Source: an uncultured Lutimaribacter sp. (lineage in GTDB: Bacteria > Pseudomonadota > Alphaproteobacteria > Rhodobacterales > Rhodobacteraceae). Taken from it: a stretch of 64,000 nt of DNA. Under the pieces are notes generated by a model, which was not told where the DNA came from, searched no databases, and saw only the letters and a program-made list of their open reading frames with translations. The stretch lies in the NCBI GenBank assembly GCA_913061505.1, contig CAJXSO010000004.1, positions 1 to 64,000 of the forward strand, written 5' to 3'. Position 1 is the first letter of the stretch; every line of letters starts with the position of its first letter. The translations under genes were made by a program, and so were the position numbers. Below, piece by piece: positions 61,343 to 64,000 of this stretch.

Positions 61343-63253
61343 ATGGTATCCAACGGGCTGGTTTTGGCGGCACCGCACCCCCGCATCTTTGCGCCGGTCT
61401 GGGCATTGATGCGCCTGTGCCTGTTTTTGCTTTGCACCTATCCCTTGGCCAGCATGCCCCTGCACGCCCAGGAAAAGATCATTCGCGCGCATGGGTTATC
61501 GGCCTTTGGCGAGCTGAAATACCCCGAAGGTTTTGCGCATTTCGATTACGTAAACCCCGCAGCGCCCAAGGGTGGCACGTTTTCCACCTGGGCCTTTGGC
61601 ACGTTTGACAGCCTGTCGCCCTATATTTTGAAAGGCAATGCCGCAGCCGGGTCTACGGTGTTTTTCGACAGTTTGATGACCGCCACGCTAGACGAGCCTG
61701 ACGCGATGTATGGGCTGGTGGCCCATAGCGTGGAATACCCCGAAAGCCGGGAATGGGTGATCTTTCACATGCGCCCCGAGGCGCGGTTTTGGGATGGCAC
61801 GCCGCTGACAGCGCAGGATGTGGTTTTTTCCGTCGATATCCTGCGCGAAAAGGGGCAGCCTGTTTACAAAGTGATTTTGAAAGATTTCCAAAAGGTCGAG
61901 GCGCTGGATGATCACACAGTGAAATTCACCTTTGCCCCCGATGGCCCTTTGCGCGAATTGCCGATGACTGCCGCAGGCCTGCCGATTTTCTCGCGCGCCT
62001 ATTACGCCACCCGCGATTTTGCCGAATCAACCCTGGATGCCCCCATGGGATCTGGGCCCTATATGCTGGAAGAGGTGATTTCAGGCACCAGCGTCACCTA
62101 CAAGCGCAACCCCGATTATTGGGCCAAGGATTTGAACGTTGTGGTGGGGCACAACAATTTCGATTTGCTGAAAATCGAATATTTCGCCGATTACACCACC
62201 GCGTTTGAGGCGTTCAAAGCGGGCGCTTATTCGTTCCGCGAAGAATTCATGTCGCTGATCTGGGCCACCGGCTATGATTTCCCGGCTGTGCAAAAAGGCT
62301 GGGTAAAGGTGGAAACCCTGGCCGATGGCCGCCCGGCGGGCACGCAAGGCTGGTGGTTTAACCTGCGCCGCCCGGTGCTTCAGGATGCGCGCGTGCGCGA
62401 GGCCATCGGCATGGCGTTTAATTTCGAATGGTCCAACGAAAGCCTGTTTTACGGGCTTTATTCGCGCACCGATAGTTTTTGGGAAAATTCGCCCATGCAG
62501 GCCCAGGGCCTGCCCGATGCGGCAGAACTGGCGCTGCTGGAACCGCTGCGCGCCGACCTGCCCGAGGCGGTGTTTACCCAAGAGGCATGGGTGCCGGCTG
62601 TCTCGTCGCCCGATCGCGTGGCCGACCGGCGCACCCTGCGCCAAGCGGGCAAGCTGCTGGACGAGGCAGGCTGGGCTGTGGGCCCCGATGGTATTCGCGT
62701 GAATGCGGCGGGTGAAAAGCTGCAGATCGAGTTTTTGAACGACAGCCCCAGTTTCGAGCGTATTGTGAACCCTTATGTTGAAAATCTGGGGCGTTTGGGC
62801 ATTGCGGTAAAAACCGAGCGGGTCGAAAGCGCGCAGGCGCAAGAGCGCGAGAAAAAGTTTGATTTCGATATCACCACGCGCCGCTATTCCATGTCGCAAA
62901 CCCCAGGGGCGGAATTGCGGGCGATGTTTGGCTCGGAAACCGCGGGGGTAGAGGGGTCGAACAACATCGCTGGTGTGGCCAACCCTGCCGTCGATGCGCT
63001 AATCCGCCATGTGGAAAACGCCACCAACCGTGACGAGCTGACAGTGGCGGTCAAAGCGCTGGACAGGGTGCTGCGCGCGCTGCATATCTGGGTGCCGCAA
63101 TGGTACAAGCCCGTGCATAACATTGCCTATTTCGATATGTTCGACCGCCCATATACCGATACGCCGCCGCCCAGTTCGCTGGGGGAAAGCGCGATTTGGT
63201 GGTTTAACCCGGCAAAAGCCGAGGCGCTGCGCGCCGCCGGCGCCTTGCGTTAG
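61343..63253 (+). CDS. yejA: YejA-like extracellular solute-binding protein of a peptide ABC transporter
   Basis: 636 aa from ATG 61343, with AGGAG eight bases upstream. The N terminus has a signal peptide (~residues 1-47, LCLFLLCTYPLASMPLHA). It is an SBP_bac_5 (cluster C) protein: GLSAFGELKYPEGFAHFDYV, RFWDGTPLTAQDVVFSVDIL, GSGPYMLEEVISGTSVTYKR and FYGLYSRTDSFWENS are typical of YejA, the microcin C/oligopeptide binder. The yejB permease starts 13 nt downstream, confirming the operon. It should capture peptides or related compounds in the periplasm. Confidence 0.92.
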   Translation: MVSNGLVLAAPHPRIFAPVWALMRLCLFLLCTYPLASMPLHAQEKIIRAHGLSAFGELKYPEGFAHFDYVNPAAPKGGTFSTWAFGTFDSLSPYILKGNAAAGSTVFFDSLMTATLDEPDAMYGLVAHSVEYPESREWVIFHMRPEARFWDGTPLTAQDVVFSVDILREKGQPVYKVILKDFQKVEALDDHTVKFTFAPDGPLRELPMTAAGLPIFSRAYYATRDFAESTLDAPMGSGPYMLEEVISGTSVTYKRNPDYWAKDLNVVVGHNNFDLLKIEYFADYTTAFEAFKAGAYSFREEFMSLIWATGYDFPAVQKGWVKVETLADGRPAGTQGWWFNLRRPVLQDARVREAIGMAFNFEWSNESLFYGLYSRTDSFWENSPMQAQGLPDAAELALLEPLRADLPEAVFTQEAWVPAVSSPDRVADRRTLRQAGKLLDEAGWAVGPDGIRVNAAGEKLQIEFLNDSPSFERIVNPYVENLGRLGIAVKTERVESAQAQEREKKFDFDITTRRYSMSQTPGAELRAMFGSETAGVEGSNNIAGVANPAVDALIRHVENATNRDELTVAVKALDRVLRALHIWVPQWYKPVHNIAYFDMFDRPYTDTPPPSSLGESAIWWFNPAKAEALRAAGALR

Positions 63254-63266
63254 GGGGCATTGCTGA

Positions 63267-64000
63267 ATGGGCGCCTATATCTTTCGGCGATTGCTGCTGA
63301 TCGTGCCCACCTTGCTGGGGATCATGGTGATCAATTTTGCACTGGTGCAATTTGTGCCGGGTGGCCCGATTGAACAGGTGCTGGCCCAGATGCAGGGCCA
63401 GGGCGATGTGTTCGAGGGCTTTGCCGGTGGCGGCGATGCGGCGGTGGGCGGTGCGGCGGGCGCCGATGACAGCGGTTATGCCGGGGCGCGGGGCCTGCCC
63501 CCCGAATTTATCGCCGAGCTAGAGCGCGAGTTTGGGTTTGATAAACCCCCGCTAGAGCGTTTTTTGACGATGATCTGGAACTATATACGCCTTGATTTTG
63601 GCGAAAGCTATTTCCGGTCGATCTCGGTCATTGATCTGATTTTAGAAAAAATGCCGGTCAGCATCACGCTGGGCCTTTGGTCGACCTTGATTGCCTATCT
63701 TGTGTCTATCCCGCTGGGCATCCGCAAGGCTGTGCGCGATGGCACCCCTTTTGATACATGGACAAGCGGGCTGATTATTGTGGCCTATGCGATCCCCGGC
63801 TTTTTGTTTGCCATCTTGCTGTTGGTCTTGTTTGCCGGTGGCTCGTATCTGCAGATCTTCCCGTTGCGGGGGCTGACCAGCGATAATTGGCACGAATTGG
63901 GCCTATGGGCCAAGATTGGCGATTATTTTTGGCATATCGCACTGCCTGTCACCGCCTCGACCATCTCGGCCTTTGCCACGCTGACGCTGCTGACCAAAAA
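63267..64000 (+). CDS. yejB: YejB-like ABC transporter permease (3' end outside window)
   Basis: The first 244 codons are visible. The start MGAYIFRRLLLIVPTLLGIM begins with the first membrane helix of DppB/OppB-type permeases. A long Gly/Ala-rich periplasmic insertion (residues ~38-75, GQGDVFEGFAGGGDAAVGGA) is characteristic of the YejB subgroup. Then LEREFGFDKPPLERF, DFGESYFRSISV and several helices (VAYAIPGFLFAILLLVLFAG) follow. The EAA-loop lies beyond the window. It works with yejA and probably yejE/yejF next to it. Confidence 0.93.
   Translation, partial: MGAYIFRRLLLIVPTLLGIMVINFALVQFVPGGPIEQVLAQMQGQGDVFEGFAGGGDAAVGGAAGADDSGYAGARGLPPEFIAELEREFGFDKPPLERFLTMIWNYIRLDFGESYFRSISVIDLILEKMPVSITLGLWSTLIAYLVSIPLGIRKAVRDGTPFDTWTSGLIIVAYAIPGFLFAILLLVLFAGGSYLQIFPLRGLTSDNWHELGLWAKIGDYFWHIALPVTASTISAFATLTLLTK

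Noticed and set aside
1-64000. CRISPR arrays, rRNA genes and complete insertion sequences
   Set aside because: No regularly spaced repeats, rRNA-like stretches or transposase genes with terminal inverted repeats were seen.

Overview
The window reads as a chromosomal segment of an alphaproteobacterium of the Rhodobacteraceae (Roseobacter-like) group. The call rests on gene content and order: a TrcR-type (DUF1013) cell-cycle regulator, rpsU divergent from a COQ9-family gene, dnaX-ybaB-recR, a cycM-like membrane-anchored cytochrome c, a Hint-domain protein, an LpxK/WaaA-like/CysQ/PmbA block, and GC-rich codon use (GCC, CTG, GGC). I found no rRNA, no convincing tRNA and no CRISPR array. Both edges cut a gene.

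Layout. (1) 1-11.6 kb is an envelope and exopolysaccharide region: the end of a secreted RTX/dockerin-like protein, a DUF2793 protein, a Wzc/ExoP-type tyrosine autokinase, a calcineurin-like phosphatase, glmM, then a + strand set of yjbH-like, yjbF-like lipoprotein and Wza-like export genes closed by a strong terminator. (2) 11.6-14.9 kb holds msrB-msrA, a glycosyltransferase, a sulfotransferase-like gene and a dual-specificity phosphatase. (3) 15-25.4 kb holds dnaX-ybaB-recR, an ornithine decarboxylase behind a candidate speF-type leader, an FAD oxidoreductase, TrcR, RNase T2, an H-NS-like protein, two quinone oxidoreductases and COQ9. (4) 25.5-34.6 kb holds rpsU, RidA, GDPD, a FemAB-like protein and a pterin dehydratase, converging on pmbA-cysQ-waaA-like-lpxK, with a DUF2125 protein upstream. 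(5) 34.7-46.5 kb is metabolic and housekeeping: SDR, crotonase-like, HNH, MscS, flavoprotein, GST, UbiH-like hydroxylase, amidase, rlmN, a membrane protein, LOG and a threonine dehydratase-like enzyme.

(6) 46.9-50.2 kb is visibly different: AT-rich, gene-poor and full of broken frames. It carries the 5'-truncated, frameshifted relic of one tyrosine integrase and one intact, unrelated tyrosine recombinase. I read it as a decayed integrated element between a small orphan gene and dapE. (7) 50.2-64 kb returns to core genes: dapE, a frameshifted Hint-domain gene, a LysR regulator divergent from the cytochrome-fused urate oxidase puuD, a THUMP RNA methyltransferase, mutL-rmuC, prephenate dehydratase, cytochrome c and the start of a yejAB-type peptide ABC transporter.

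How they work together. GlmM supplies glucosamine-1-phosphate for envelope polymers. The Wzc-like kinase, Wza-like channel and YjbF/YjbH proteins form a polymer export route, and the DUF2793 and RTX/dockerin-like proteins may be secreted surface partners. LpxK and the WaaA-like enzyme belong to lipid A-Kdo assembly. The clearest candidates for new biology are the dockerin-like/DUF2793 pair beside the export genes, the relic element with two unrelated recombinases, the RNA structures at rpsU, hns and the ornithine decarboxylase, and two enzymes with altered catalytic residues (the crotonase-like and WaaA-like proteins).
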